64,000 nucleotides of DNA, taken from assembly GCF_910591885.1 (NCBI RefSeq), contig NC_063272.1, forward strand, positions 1,371,001 through 1,435,000, read 5' to 3'. Source of the stretch: Bombus terrestris. Its lineage: Eukaryota; Arthropoda; Insecta; Hymenoptera; Apidae. Under the pieces are notes generated by a model. The model did not search any database and was not told the DNA's origin. It saw only the letters and a program-made list of their open reading frames with translations. The translations under genes and the position numbers were made by a program. Below are positions 26,098 through 39,900 of the stretch, piece after piece (position 1 is the first letter of the stretch; each line of letters begins with the position of its first letter).

Positions 26098-26692
26098 AGT
26101 ACAGTTGTAAGCCTTTATACAGGTTTACGAAAGACGTTTAAACTTAAATGAAGATGATACAAGCACTAACACTGATTAAAGTCAAAATACATTCTAAATT
26201 CTTTCTGTTCTCCGTTCCAAAGTCATATGCATCAAAAGCATCAGTAAGATACAGAATATGTGGTTGTACGAAACTACCTCCTACTTAATAGATAAGGAAT
26301 ATTTACGTACTCACAGTGAATTTTATAAATATCTCAAAACTCAACACTACTGACAATTATTTTCAGTATAACTTTATAATTTCGAGGTCGTGTTTGACAT
26401 GTGCAGAATTCTAACTCGAATGATCAAAATGTGGATTGTAGTATCACATTTCGGTCGAAATGATTCGTTTCATAAAGAAAATACGAAATCATTTGCGCAA
26501 GGTAAAGTTCGTTGGGTGCCGAAAAGGCATCGCTGCATCATTTTAACAAACAATGCATATACGTTCATCTTGAAGAGTGTGACTACAAATGTTGTTCCTT
26601 AAAGGTAATAAATGATACAAAATTGACTGTGTAATGAACAACACATTGATGCACAACATTCTTCAGATAATGATGAACGAACGATCCTGTTC

Positions 26693-29600
26693 TCACATGT
26701 ACGATAAATTTAATCCGCGTTCGAACAAAACTTCATTATCTTCAAAATTAATATTGCCGCTTTCTGTACTATCTCTCCTTGAATTACTATCAGCTTCATC
26801 AGCTCCATCAATTACGAGATTATGACCAGAAGCTTCACCATTTTCTATTTCACTTATTGGTGACGTTTTATTCATAGGTTCAAGTCCAATTATTACGCGA
26901 ACATTATCAGGCAACTGGTCCGCAACTGACATTAATTGACAATAGATACCCTCGGCTTTAGATAATGCCCAAGGCAATTCAATATGGTGTGAAAGATCAT
27001 TTATGTGCTGCAATGTGTACTATGTGTCAATTACGGAATAAATATCTCACAATTGCATAATTTACAGTTTACCTTCAATATTTCTGTAAGTCCATAACGA
27101 TTTTCCATAAGCACATTTCTTTCTGTATCCAAAATAGCTGCGCATAAAAGGAGATGGAAATTCTTACATGGTAAATCAGTCCATAATACTTCCCATAATC
27201 TCATTATATCAACCGCGTTGAATTCTCTTTTAAATAGTACCAAAAGCCAACGAAAGCAAAAGAACATATTTCCTGAATCGTGCTTATTCAAGTAATGTGC
27301 TAATTGTGGATCTGTAGTACTCAGAAGAGTATATAATTGGCACAATTGGGCCTTCATCCCAGCTTGGTCTATTTCAAAATTGGTACTCTGTTTTGTGTAT
27401 AATAATCATGATTGATTAAAATTTTCTATAAATGTTTGCAATTCAGAATTTATTATAATAAACATACCACTTTGTTCATAAAACCAACAAAGCACCAAAA
27501 CGCATCAACCTCACTTTCCATTAAACATAAAATAGGACTCAGAAGATCGCTCATGCCTTGAACGTATCCCAAATCAAAATTGTACATTACATAGGTCATA
27601 AGAATATCATATAATTGTGCTAAATGAGGATTGTTATCACCCGAGTAGTACGGATGCGTTCTATCTGTTCTATTCACATCCTTTTCTAAAATTTATATAT
27701 TTTCAAATATTATAACTTATATATTTTCGTAAATTACTATTTAAATACTTTATGACGTTACCTATCAAACTCTTTCGATCTCGGTAATCAGAGAAATTAT
27801 TCTCTTGTACAGGCGTCATTGACTTCCATTGTAATTTCATCATGAAGTATTCATCAGTCTTCTTTTTTTTAAGTTCTAACCTTTCAATATGCGTAGAATT
27901 CCATGGATAATAATTTAATAAAAATTTCCACACTTCGAAACGTAATGATGGTACAATACCCTATAAAATTTCATAATCTGTTTAATTTGTTTTTTATACA
28001 CATGTGTAAATAATCAGTGATGCTCCAAATAAAATTCTATGTTGTACTTCTTCCTTTCTTTATGTTTCTTCTTTTTTATAAAAACCATTTATGAAAAACG
28101 ATTAATATATATATATATATATTTAAACTACATATACACAAACCCCATGAAAAATAATTTCTTTCACTTCTTGAGGATTTAAAATTCTTTCTTCCGGATC
28201 CTTATATTTGTTCCACTGCTCTTGTGACAGTGGAGTACCTAATATAATCACGTATATTTATATACTTTTGACGATATAATTTGATACAACACTATTTTCG
28301 CCATACCTCTCGGACAAGCTGGTCTTGGGGGTAATACTACACCCAATTCATGTTCCCCAATCATTTCATATTCCTCCCCAGAACCTACTGATACTGGTAG
28401 AGGAGGAACATCAATTGTAAAAGAATTATTTAATATATCCGCAACTGCTTCTTCGACTGGACGTTTAGCAGGGTCTTTGTATACTGTAATTTAAAAGTTA
28501 TACAAAATTGTTTAAAAATAGTAGAAGTCGCGGAAATAATATTTCTCCTATCCCACAATTCCTTTGTATACTTACAGCAGATATCTGCCAGTTTACTAAA
28601 TGCTTCCAGTGTTGTTTCATATGGACGGTTATGTAAATTTTTTACAAATTTCCAAACATAATCTGAAGTGTTCTCTTGAAATAAGTCCAATTCAGCAAAT
28701 GATTTACTTAGTACTGATTGGACCTCATCCACTACAATGTACAAATTTCTGTTTGTACGAGACTTTACAAATTTAATAAATCCTTTTAGAGAATTTACAA
28801 AACTTTCAGCATTAGATAGCTGGAAGAAGGCAACATAGGTAGTACCATCCTTTTGCATAAATATAAGCTGCTGCCCCCCATGATTTACACGAAAGGAGTT
28901 TAAATCTGAGAACAAAATTCTAACAGTCCTTGTACGACCAAACGAATCTGGTCCTTCCGACGAAGTACGCGTACGTCTGATATGAGTATCTACCAAAGAC
29001 CATTCTGGGTCTTGATCTTGATTCTCTGATACTACAGAGTCTTCTATGGGTTTCCATTCTATACATTTGCCAAAACTCTGCAATTTTACAGAAAAGTATT
29101 CTATATTGTTTAAAGTAATAAATCATAGTCTAAATCAAGTCTACTTACATATTCAACGATATTTAATGTGCCTAGACTATGAACCTCATCTTCTCTTGTG
29201 TTTGCACTTCGTAGTACAACTCCCGTATGAATGCATAAATCCTAATTAAAAATTGATTATGCAATACATACAAATATAAAATATATCAAATTATTTAATA
29301 CTAAATGAAAATAATTCTATAAAACCTATACAAGGGTAAAACGAGCATAAAGTACTATGCTCGTATGATATGTTGCGTATGATAGCAAGGACATAACCTC
29401 ACTCACAAGTGTGGTCATCGTTACACAAAGTATACGAACTTTATGAAAATATACAATGACAACCAACTATAATTGATCTAGGTATGGAAACGAATCGTAT
29501 TTAAGGAATTACGCTTCTGCATAGAGTTTTGTTCACTCTTGTTGACGTACCATAACTATTGCATGTGACTTGAATGTTTACGTCATTTACGATAGTGACA

Positions 29601-29743
29601 GAGTGTTTCGATTAAACTATGAATAGAGACAGCAGGAACTCGCAAGTGTTTCTTACCTTTCCCTGTTCTGTCGGCTCAAACATTTTAGATGTATTTTTGT
29701 ATAAATCAGCAGCCTGAACGAATAATGGCTGATTTCGTCGCAT
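26693..29743 (-). CDS. TBC1D15: TBC1 domain family member 15/17-type Rab GTPase-activating protein
   Basis: Nine exons on the minus strand: 29743-29657, 29241-29149, 29077-28576, 28483-28307, 28238-28144, 27960-27762, 27685-27468, 27387-27073 and 27007-26693. All have GT-AG borders and consistent phase, giving 666 residues, the usual family length. The N-terminal third is the Rab-binding DUF3548 region. The TBC domain starts near GIVPSLRFEVWKFLL and carries both catalytic fingers: Arg390 in IEKDVNR and Gln427 in YVQGMSD. RWLLVLFKREF and RLWEVLW motifs follow. The tail after residue 600 is acidic and divergent. The vertebrate protein stimulates Rab7 GTP hydrolysis and acts at mitochondria through Fis1 in lysosome contact and mitophagy. 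The start at 29743 is the first ATG after an in-frame stop; a second in-frame ATG at 29683 would remove 20 residues. A (TA)n run lies in one intron near 28105-28122. Confidence 0.93.
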
Positions 29744-30164
29744 TCCTTCTACTATCCACAAGTTCACTTTCTTTCTTCCTCTATTTTATTATCTTTGTTC
29801 ACTCGTGCAATCATGTATGTATCTATAAGCTACTACCTACGAGAATAACTGTCTTTCTCTAGCGTTATTTTGATCACAATTAACAAACGAGATATTTCGT
29901 CGTTGGCTCGGAAATCCCTTCGGTAGCCAGAAATTGTAAAACATTTCGTAATAGTTCAAATAACTTGTTGTAAAATATTTTTGATGGATATAAACTTTGC
30001 ATGACAAACGTTGAAAGATCACAACTGCAACATTCTACTTACCTATGAGTAAGTGTTTAATCGCGACCTCTACCACAAAAGTCCTTTACCACTGCCACTG
30101 TTGCAACCCATAGAGATACATATAAAGATAAAATGCGTGACCGAGCTGAGAAAGCGGTACATAC

Positions 30165-30340
30165 AGGAATAGAAAGAGAACGCTGCATAGAAGCCCTTTG
30201 TGTCCTTGTCCTAATAATGCATATACATTCGTACAATGAATGTGCAAATGTTACACAGATTAACGAGCAGCATCAATATCATGCCTGATTGACAGACAAA
30301 GACAGAAAAGACCTCCGTGCAGCGTTCTCTTTCTATGCCT
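30165..30340. repeat. Long inverted repeat (46-nt arms, about 84-nt spacer)
   Basis: The left arm 30165-30210 matches the reverse complement of the right arm 30295-30340 at 38 of 46 positions. The core includes 19 uninterrupted matching bases (ATAGAAAGAGAACGCTGCA and its complement). The similarity stops sharply at both outer ends and at the spacer. As RNA it would fold into a long imperfect hairpin; as DNA it could be a MITE-like element. I see no convincing target-site duplication at the arm ends. It lies about 420 bp upstream of the TBC1D15-like start codon. Confidence 0.8.
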
Positions 30341-33300
30341 ATATTGCATCCACTTACACCGTCTTATACGATAACATATAACTCTATTTTTATACCTTTA
30401 TAATTACAGCTATTCATTCATTTCAGTGCAATACATATCTTGTATATATTCCAACAACATAAAGTTCACAATAGAATAGTATATTATATTTATAAAATGA
30501 ATATTGAAAATGTAGGAATATAATACCTAACCGGTCCTTTTTACAAAACAGTAGTTTTTATTTTACAATTATAAGATAAGAACATGTGCATGATAAAAGA
30601 ATTTCATGCTTGATAATAATTTCAGATTTCCTTGAAAACATCTGTAATATTGCTATCTTTTACTACATATTTGTGCAGTTCGTTCACGTGTATCGTTTTA
30701 TTTGAAAGAAATACCACTGAAAAATTGACTACCGTTCAACTCATTGATTAAAGTGATATTACTCATTATCTCAAGTCAAGCATATAATCAAAAGATCAAA
30801 TTAACAACTTCAATGTGATATCAGAAGATGTTAAAATCAGAATACTTAGAGATAAGCATTATTTATCTGTATACGAGTCGAAATGAAATCACGTTAAAGC
30901 CAAAGTCGATTCTCAGTTTCTTTGTTCTAATGTATCTAGTCAGAGGGGATATTTGCTATCCGCGTTTCAGACGTCAAATCAAGTACAGTTGCACTGAAGA
31001 CCGTGATGTCAAGAACTACATGAATATATAAACACATACTACTATGTAATTAAAACAAAGCAACATTCACTAGACTGCGATATATGCTCAAGACGTAATT
31101 TTAATCCAATTAATTATGGAAATATGTATAAATATATGTGTACATATGTATATATACCGATGGTCGTCTTAATAAAAAAGATGCATGGTAAAGTACAATA
31201 TAAATTGTCGTTTATAATTTGTCGTTCCAAAATCGAAGACTTGCCATGATCATGATTGAAATATAATTAAATATATTAACGTGATATATGTTTAACGTAA
31301 TAATAATCTAAGTTTATACCTAGATATAAATTGCGTAACTTTAAACATTGAGAATAATTCTATGGACTCACAGCTACAACGAAATACTACTCAAGTACCT
31401 ATGTATTGTACGATCGTAATTGAAGATGTGGAATGCAAGTAGAAACTTTCTTCTTTAGGTATTTATATTTCTTAGAATTCCTACTGTAAATTTTCTTACT
31501 GTGAACCAAACAACTGAAGAATATTTGAAACAAGAACTGAAGAAATGTTCGCTGTAAAAAGATTGGTATATAGTTTCAAGACATTGTTCTACATTGTAGA
31601 TATATTTACTTATATTTACTTATAGATATAAAACACGTGTGAATGACTCATAGTAAGATGAAACAAGTTCTTTGAAAATTACAAAGAAAATTATAGTACG
31701 TGATTAATTTGTTGATGAAGAATTTTTAAAATATTATCGAACTTTTTAAAATGTAAGTACATTCTTAAAACTTATTATTCTTATTCAACTTGCAAAACAT
31801 ATGAAATTTCTGAAAGTTTATACGAAATTATTATTTTATGTCATATTAGCCTCGTGCAATTTGGTATACGCATGTTCGACGTTCTAGTGACAATTCTGAA
31901 CAGTATGTTCTCTTATAATAGAATACCAAAACAGACTAGCCGATTACCCAAAAAATTGGCTCGTAAGAATACCTCCGATTACACCGAGTCGTTTGCGTTT
32001 ACGAACGGAATCAGTGAAAAATAGGTCGACACACGATTAGTCACGTGTTCATTGTACGCATGAGACTGAATATTTAGTAATTTAATTTATAACACACTTA
32101 TCGGATCAACATAAATATGTTGTTTAGTTTAGTGCATATGTACCGCACATAACAGCAGTTCCCGCTTTAGTAAGGCGGAATAATGACTAAATGACGCAGA
32201 GAAAGGATGCGAACTTCGACCGTATTATCAAAAACGATAGAAATAATAATAATAATAGAACATCGAAATAACTTCTTTTTCGAAGTCCATTATTTCATTT
32301 CATTCGACAAAAAACGATATAACATAGATTTACCAGTGTAAATACATATTTCTATATATTTTTTTTAAAAAAAAAACATTTTACTTTATACATTTGTATT
32401 GTCATTCGTACTTTCTTGAACGTGAGTCGATAGTTGGCTTCTTTAAACGAGGGACAATCTATCGTTAGAATTCTATTGGCATGTAACGCAAAAGACTACG
32501 TTTGTCGAGTGGCTGTTTAGTAAATATTCTGCTGTTAGCAGAATACATGTAGCGCGGGATTTTCAATTCTCCAGATTAACTTTCCATAGTTTGAAAATCG
32601 AAAATTAGTGTCTACAATTTTGGTAAAAATGATAGCAATCTACAGAAAAAGTTCGTTTACTTGTAGGAAGTACAAGTAGGAAAACAAGGCATCACGTAGT
32701 AAAATTTCTTTGTCTTGTGAGAAAAGGAAAAATCTTAAATATAATATTATGTTTCTTCCAGATGTAACGAAAAACATCGAAACGTTTGATGTTTCATCTA
32801 TGTAAGAAGTAGAAAAAGCGTTATTCATCTCGTAGAAAAATCCGTTGAAGATATGGAAGAATCGCGCATAGGAGATTGTGATTTATACCGTCCGATAGCA
32901 GTACAGTATCTAAAAGCGGCTGAAATGCATGCGAAAATGCAGAGAGACAGTAGATAAGCATGTTGTGTTTGCGTCAGAACCAAACCTAAACTTCGATTTT
33001 CATTCATAAGTGCAGTAGCCCTTGTCTACGATCGTCTGGATACGGATACATTAGTCTTTCTCTTTCTCTCATTCTCTCTCACTCTCTCTTTGCACTGACG
33101 ATGAGTGAACTGCGTTTCTTCGGTACAGATGTACCGAGTTACGAGTACACCTGTACCGAGCGTGAAGCTAGTGCTAGAGTATCGACCCACAGTATGTGGT
33201 AACTCTTTCTCCCTTCTCCATTGCTTGTTTCTTTCTTGCTCCCTCTTGAAATATCGCGTCTCGTTCACCTATTCCCTATCTCAATTCTTCTAATATAATT

Positions 33301-33364
33301 CGCTCCTTTCTCTTTCTCTATGTAGCCCTTTCTCTTTTACACGCCACGAAATATAGATTTCGAC

Positions 33365-33793
33365 ATGGTCGAAATTTGCAGAACCGTCCACGGAAATTTC
33401 AACCCTATGACAATATGGTACATTGTTGTGCATGCGCGAGGAGATACAGGAACGTGCTATCTTGTTCGCAAGCCCTACCTATACGGCCAGACTTTTGAAA
33501 CTGTCATAGAACTTCCAAACGCACGCAAGAAAACTCTGTCTATCATTCCTCGAATAATTCATAAACATGACACTCCGATAAGAAAAGTTAATGCTTGGCC
33601 TTCAAACCGTGCTGCGTATCATGCACGCAAATTACAAACAGATATTCTACCGTTTCATTTATTCCTATCATTATATCGAGCATTGTATCATTACATCCGT
33701 CTTCGAAAAATAGCATTCAAAATATTCCATAGTCATTGGTTTTTCCTTCTCCTAAAAAAACTCAAGGAACTGAAGGAAGAGAATAAAATGTAA
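33365..33793 (+). CDS. Unrecognised ORF, 142 codons
   Basis: An open frame from ATG to TAA with no family I recognise. The protein would be strongly basic (many Arg, Lys and His), with a Leu/Phe-rich stretch near the C-terminus (HSHWFFLLLKKLKELKEENK) that resembles a short helix rather than a signal peptide. No splice partner is evident. It lies about 800 bp upstream of the ABCG-A transcription start. It may be an orphan gene, a decayed element or chance. Confidence 0.18.
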   Translation: MVEICRTVHGNFNPMTIWYIVVHARGDTGTCYLVRKPYLYGQTFETVIELPNARKKTLSIIPRIIHKHDTPIRKVNAWPSNRAAYHARKLQTDILPFHLFLSLYRALYHYIRLRKIAFKIFHSHWFFLLLKKLKELKEENKM

Positions 33794-34195
33794 TTTTTCA
33801 ACTTGATGACACAGCCAGAGTCAGTTAATTAAGAATTAAATGTCCTACATCTAGTTCTACGTCGTTAGTCCTATGTATTCGCGGTATTTTCGATTTTCGT
33901 ATGAAGTTGCGATAGATCGAAGAATTGTAGCTATCAGAGAAAATAGTAGAAATAGACTGGAGGGAAATGAATGTGCCTCCATATGGCATTTTACTGTTGT
34001 CGTAGGTAATTGCGAATAGAAGAAAATATCCTGAGTCATTGGTAATGACAGGATAACGCAAAGCGCAGAACGCTTACAAATCTGATCGCGTGGTTAGAAC
34101 CTCGCAAAACCTCGAAATCGAGAGACGGAAGAGAAACATGCAAGTGGGAGAGGGCTCCGACGACGGTAGTCGTCCCTGGTTTCGAGTCGGACAGC

Positions 34196-34201
34196 TCAGT
34201 T
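34196..34201 (+). promoter_or_regulatory. Initiator (TCAGTT) of ABCG-A
   Basis: TCAGTT matches the arthropod initiator, with the predicted start at A34198. It opens a GC-enriched block that runs to a strong splice donor at 34687. No DPE match lies at +28 (the bases there are GTGGTG). The assignment rests on the motif plus the downstream exon-like block. Confidence 0.4.
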
Positions 34202-34686
34202 CATTTGGTTGGTAGAGGCGAACGGTGGTGCATAGTACGACAGCTGATTCTGGACAGTGTTGCGATCGTTTCTCTCTGCTGTCAGTGGATACAGTACTGC
34301 GGATCGTTTAGTTGTTTCGCGACTCGATTTTCGCTTATGCGTGTACGCTCAACGGAGACAATTGTGATCCTATCGAATACTGCTCTTTCCTCGAAAACGA
34401 ATGCGGCCTTGCAATTTGAAAATCTTCTCATCGATCATTGGAAAAGTCAAGACAAGGATCAAAGACGCATCGTAGCGATTCACTACGGCCTAGCTAGCCT
34501 ATGTACATCTTGGGTTACTGCACGTTCTACTGTGATTGCCGTGTGATCACTATTTTCTTGTGAAACACGACGTTGTGTATAGTGCAGCGATCAAAGAAAG
34601 GGCGGAGAGGCAGAGAATGCACAGCGTCATCATCGGGGTATGATTTCGGACGCTGTTAGGATACCTAAATTTAAATTCGACCGATG
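34198..34686 (+). other. Probable 5'-untranslated first exon of ABCG-A
   Basis: The segment is less AT-rich than its flanks and ends in CCGATG|GTGAGTTC, a near-ideal donor. The next acceptor, CTTTTACAG at 36914, opens the exon with the ABCG-A start codon. Short open frames inside it do not join the transporter frame. Exon status is inferred. Confidence 0.4.
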
Positions 34687-36914
34687 GTGAGTTCACTCTA
34701 TTTATAATGATCATAACGCTTGTTCAGTCACTTTCATAAATTTTTAACTCGTACACTGTACCCGCGGCCCTCTTATCCTACCTGAAGGTTTAACCCATCC
34801 CCTTTTGTCTACCTGTCTCGCAACTCGTAAATCCTTATTTTCTTCTTTTTCCTTTTTCTTATTATTCATTCACTGTTTTACCGAAATCGAAAGTGCAGAG
34901 TTATGAAAGGTAGCAAAATAAAGTCAAGTCCAGTTCCAGTGTTAAAAAATTCGTAACTTTACAAGTACGACACAAAGCTTGTGTGGTTTCGGGTCATTTT
35001 CTTTACATATTACCTCTGATGACCCATTTAATTTCGCAGCCCTTTTTAATAGTTCTCCCATTTGCGACTGCCATTAAAACACATGTTCGATATGTTTAGT
35101 GCGACACTTGCAATGTTTATAATTGTATAGTTAATATATATCAGTGATAGAATGGGATTATACATATTGTTAGAAAGATTAAAAAAGGAAAGTTCACTTT
35201 TTTTACACACGCTTGCACGTAAATCGGTTGTCGCATCGTAGAATGCGACGATGAGAATGGATTATCAATCACAGTAAGTTAACAAAGACGAGTTAACAAA
35301 GAAAGGTAATGATGACATTCGTTTCGATCTTGGCAGACCACTGCGGCCTGTTTTCACGATGTAGAAGGTTAAATTCTTGATGTTGTTCGTCTCCATCTTA
35401 TTCCTCTTAGAAGCAACTATGTAGGTAGATTCGTTGGGCCACGTGGAGTTGAAATTGTTCACGAAATTTCAACAAAATAAATTTGATGTAAAGCGTGTGT
35501 TGGTAATATGTACGTGATAAACAGATCGTTGTAATGCGTTGAATCAATGTTGTAACAAGCATGCTTCATCGCAATGATTCTACGTATCACATGTGTTCAT
35601 CAAGACATTTGCTGGAATTGAAGTATAGCCGCCCTTCTATCAGGTTCGTTTAAAAGATCTTTCGAGAGTAACGCGATGCTCGAGAGATGCAATGGGCATT
35701 GACCCTGTACGATCGCGACCGATTTATGCAGAAAAGTTTAGTATTATAATCCGTCTACGAGTTTGTTGGCCGAATGACAAAAATATGATTCTTCACCATC
35801 TAAACGAATATTTGTAACGATCGTGGCTCGATCGATCGTTACCAACGATAACTTGTTCTAATGCGAAGGTTGTTCATTTACTTGTTAAATCTATAGATAG
35901 GTGAGTAGGTATCTTGTAAAAACAATTGTAAGCGACGTTCAATTAAAAATTTATCGATTTACGGATTATGTCGATCGATCGATCGATCGATTAGCGATTA
36001 AGATTTGCCCACCTGTAGCAACAAGCGTTCATTCTCATCGAAATTGTATTCATCGAAACATATATTTGTATGTTCTGAACCACATGTTTTGCAATCTATC
36101 GGAATATTTAGCATGTGTTATTTCATTTCAGGTTATTTCATTTATGAGCATCTAATACATACCTAATTGTAAATTCATTGTATCGATCTAGACGACAAGA
36201 AAGTACTCGATTATCGCATCGCTAATCAATCAAATTCAATTCAGTTGTAATATAGTCCGATAATTATAGGTGCGTTATCATATCTTTCGAAAATAACACG
36301 TGTGTTCGAATTTCGTTCTTTCTATCATTATCGGGCGTAAGAGAAGAATGAATGTTCTCTCCTTTCGAAGGCAAGAAATTACAGTTAAAATGAACTTGAA
36401 AGGCAGAATTTAATATTTCTTTGTCTGAATTTAATATCTCTTCCATTGTTCATCGATTAGAATAAGATTTATTCATTTCTGTCCACAAGTACGACAGATA
36501 ATTTTAGGATTTATCGTCTAGTAATGCGACAATAAGTCTTAAAAAGGAAAAAAAATGTTGCTCTGCAGGCAAGGAGGAAGAAGTTCTTTGTTCTCAAACT
36601 CGTTTCGACCATTCCAAAGTTCTTGCTTCAAATGCGTGTGATTCATGGATGTTATCCTGAGAATACTTTTGAAGCGTTGCACAGAATTTCTTGCCATATC
36701 CTTTTACATTAACATTATTTAACATTAACAACAATTTTAACATTATTTATTATAGAATAATGTTAAATGATATTAGACATTTTACATAAAAGGAACTGCT
36801 GCCAGGTTATTTAAAACTATTCATTCTTTTATTTGGCAATTCAATCGGTATGAACCAGTAGATCGACGCTAGAAACAATTTTCAATGAAATTATAATCGC
36901 TGTAACTTTTACAG
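34687..36914 (+). other. Inferred first intron of ABCG-A
   Basis: About 2.2 kb, AT-rich. It contains a short GATC tandem run near 35970-35990 and a perfect 10-bp stem hairpin (TAACATTATT at 36738-36747 against AATAATGTTA at 36756-36765). Nothing else recognised. Confidence 0.4.
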
Positions 36915-36959
36915 CGGGATCAGATGTAATCGGCGAATTTATGGTTCCAGCATCAACAG

Positions 36960-39900
36960 ATGATGGCAGATTTAAAGAATCTCGCTCTGGCTGGTGGAGG
37001 AGGATCTAGATACAGTGGAGATGAACAGGTACAGTTCATTCCAGGTGGAAGTCATCAGGTGACAATTAAATCGCCTCCACCTTCACTGCATTTGGAAAGT
37101 CTGAACAATGCTGTTCTTAGGTATGCTGCATAGTCGCTAATCATTACGCGAAAGATAGCACTTGAACAATTTTTTAAGCATAAATTCTTAGAAAGTTTCA
37201 TTTGCATTTCAAGTGACTTCAACTTCGATGTATCAAACGAAAAGTTTATACGTAGGAGGTGAAAAAAACAAGACTACTTTAGATTCTGTCGATCGTTCGT
37301 ACGGGCTTCCCATAAAAATATAAGAAAATATAAGAACGAGTATGTCTTTTGGCGATCAAGCTTTCTGACAGTCTCGCATCGTTACATTCTTTATAACTAG
37401 TGTAAATAAGAAATAATGTAGTCGATACTACTGATAGTTGCGTAATAAACGACATCGTGTGCGAATCCTTCTACAAAAAAGATTGGATAGCGTGATTGCA
37501 AAGGTTACCTCTTTTCGATGAACGTCTTTTCAATATTACCTTTCAAAAGTATCTTTTTAAGCAGTTTACATTCTAATACTGCTTCTCATTCGAGATTTTC
37601 TGTGCTCAAAAATTATTTATTTTACTGAATCTAAGCAGAGGATCAATGTATAATGTATACGCATAATCGTGTGAACTTTCATCAAGGATTCAATACTATA
37701 AATTGATGTTAAAGTTTTACGTACATATGTAGTACAATCAACTTTTGTTCATTTTTAGATCGAGATATTCTTAGATCCAACTTTGGTGATTAATTGTGTG
37801 CTTGAATAACCATTTTTAAATAGGTGTCTAATAATAGGGAAGGATAATCGTAGATCTTAGTTTAGTTTGAGTTTATCTGTTTCTTTTTTATTCGTATACA
37901 CCAAGCAGAATTTTATTGGATATATTAGATTGAGAATGTATAACAAAGACCACCGCGGTCATGGAGTGAACATCGAACACGCGAACTAATATATCCCAAA
38001 TACGACTAAAACGGATCTCAAGGTCTTCCCATTGATCGCTTTAAGGCTTTCACAAAGCATCGATATAATTTGTCGTTCACAAAGTAAAACTGCGCAAAGT
38101 TTTTAAACTAAGGTTAGATACTTATTGTTCAATTATATGGGAAAAGTATTGGTACGTTTGACTTTTTCAGGTGGTCCTTCGCAAAAATACACATTACATT
38201 CGAATTAAATGATGCGAAAATAAAAATATAAGCAAAAATCAACGAAGTCAGATTTTTGGTAATTATATTTAATGTATATTCATAAGTACACAAAATCGTT
38301 CAAATTTGTTTACAAAAATTTAATTGATTATCCCTTTGATAACAGTACATACGACCGCGATATCGATTAATCCTTATCTTTGTTGAAACCTTAAAACTAG
38401 AATGAAATGAGCGATTAAATTACAGACGCGATGAACATCGTATGCTTAACATCGCGTAGCTTCTAAAATTCATTTTACACCAATGAAAGCGATGCTCGCA
38501 GGTATAGGATAAAAGACTTAGTCATGTTCTAACTGTACCGTAACCGGGCTAATATTTAAAGCGAGACAAAAAATGTGAAAAAGAAGAAAATTAAAAATCT
38601 AACGATTATTAAAGTAGGACTAGTTTCTTGTGGTAGTTTGACTTAAATATCGCTTTCGTGGAAACGAAAACCAACAATTATTTAATTTGTTGAATCAAAA
38701 TATCTATTCCTCAAGCTATTTCAATCGAGCTGAATTATCTGAAGTGGCCGAAATGCTCGAAATGTTTGAAATACGGGTAAAAGAGTCCTTTCTGAATACC
38801 GCAATATTTTCTTCTTTGTATTCCAGTGGCTCGCAAAATAATCTCCATTGCAATTGCAATGGTAGTGCGTCTAATGGTACCGCAGTTGCAATGTGTAGCA
38901 GTAGTATGTTCGCGAGAAAAGTACCAAACCATAGTCCAGGACAGGATGGCAAAAGGCCGGCAGTAACATTGACGCATTTACCGAAGAGGCCACCGGTTGA
39001 CGTTGAGTTCAAGAACCTAGCGTACAGCGTATCCGAAGGCAGAAAGAGAGGTTGGTCTTCGAAAGAACGACGCATTACGTAAAAAACATAACGAACGAGA
39101 ACGATACGTATAAATATTCGTGCATAGAAGCACATTGGGTAGACAATTTGTTTAAAAATATATTCAACGATAATCTAGCTGAAATAATCAATAGGAATGT
39201 ATAGGCTGTATCGTCTCCTGTTTCGGCCCAAATGTACCTTAGAGGTGCAGCTGGATTAGATTGTGAAGAGGCCACAGCTAGAGAATCTAGGCACTCGCGA
39301 AATCTGCGCTTTAATGAAATTTCTGTATATTACCTTCACGAGCAAGTAAATTTGACAAAATTTTAACTCGATTTTGCCAATGCGAAATATGAAATAAATC
39401 GTCAAAATATTGTACAAAAAAGGAGAGATAGGAAAATACGAAAAACTAAAGAAACAAGGAAAGATGATAAATCTTATGGTATTTTACGTTGCAGGGTACA
39501 AAACAATTTTAAAATGCGTAAACGGTAAATTCCAATCGGGAGAATTGACCGCTATCATGGGTCCTTCAGGTGCTGGAAAAAGTACACTGATGAACGTTTT
39601 GGCAGGTTACAAGTGAGTTACGTTTCCAAACAATTTATATGATGTTAAGAGTCAAAAAAATACAAGTTGAATAAAAAGAAAACATCACGGTATTCTATAT
39701 TTTCAGAACATCTCACTTGAGTGGTTCTGTTTTGATAAACGGAAAGGACAGGAATCTGAGAAGATTTCGAAAGATGTCCTGTTACATAATGCAAGACGAT
39801 CGTCTTTTACCTCATTTAACGGTCTATGAGACAATGACTGTTTCGGCTAATTTAAAATTAGGAAAAGACATCAGCGCGAGGGAAAAGAGAGTGGTGGTAC

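Larger units (their letters stand above)
29744..34195. other. Intergenic region between the divergent TBC1D15-like and ABCG-A genes
   Basis: The two flanking genes are head to head, about 4.4 kb apart. The sequence is AT-rich, with a CT-rich stretch at 33052-33095, a long inverted repeat at 30165-30340 and one unrecognised open frame at 33365-33793. No other gene is supported. Confidence 0.5.

Noticed and set aside
38687..38826. In-frame N-terminal extension of the second ABCG-A coding exon
   Set aside because: A strong acceptor (TTGTATTCCAG) ends at 38826 and joins in phase with the exon ending at 37120, which encodes a plausible N-terminus. The extension is read-through of intron sequence.
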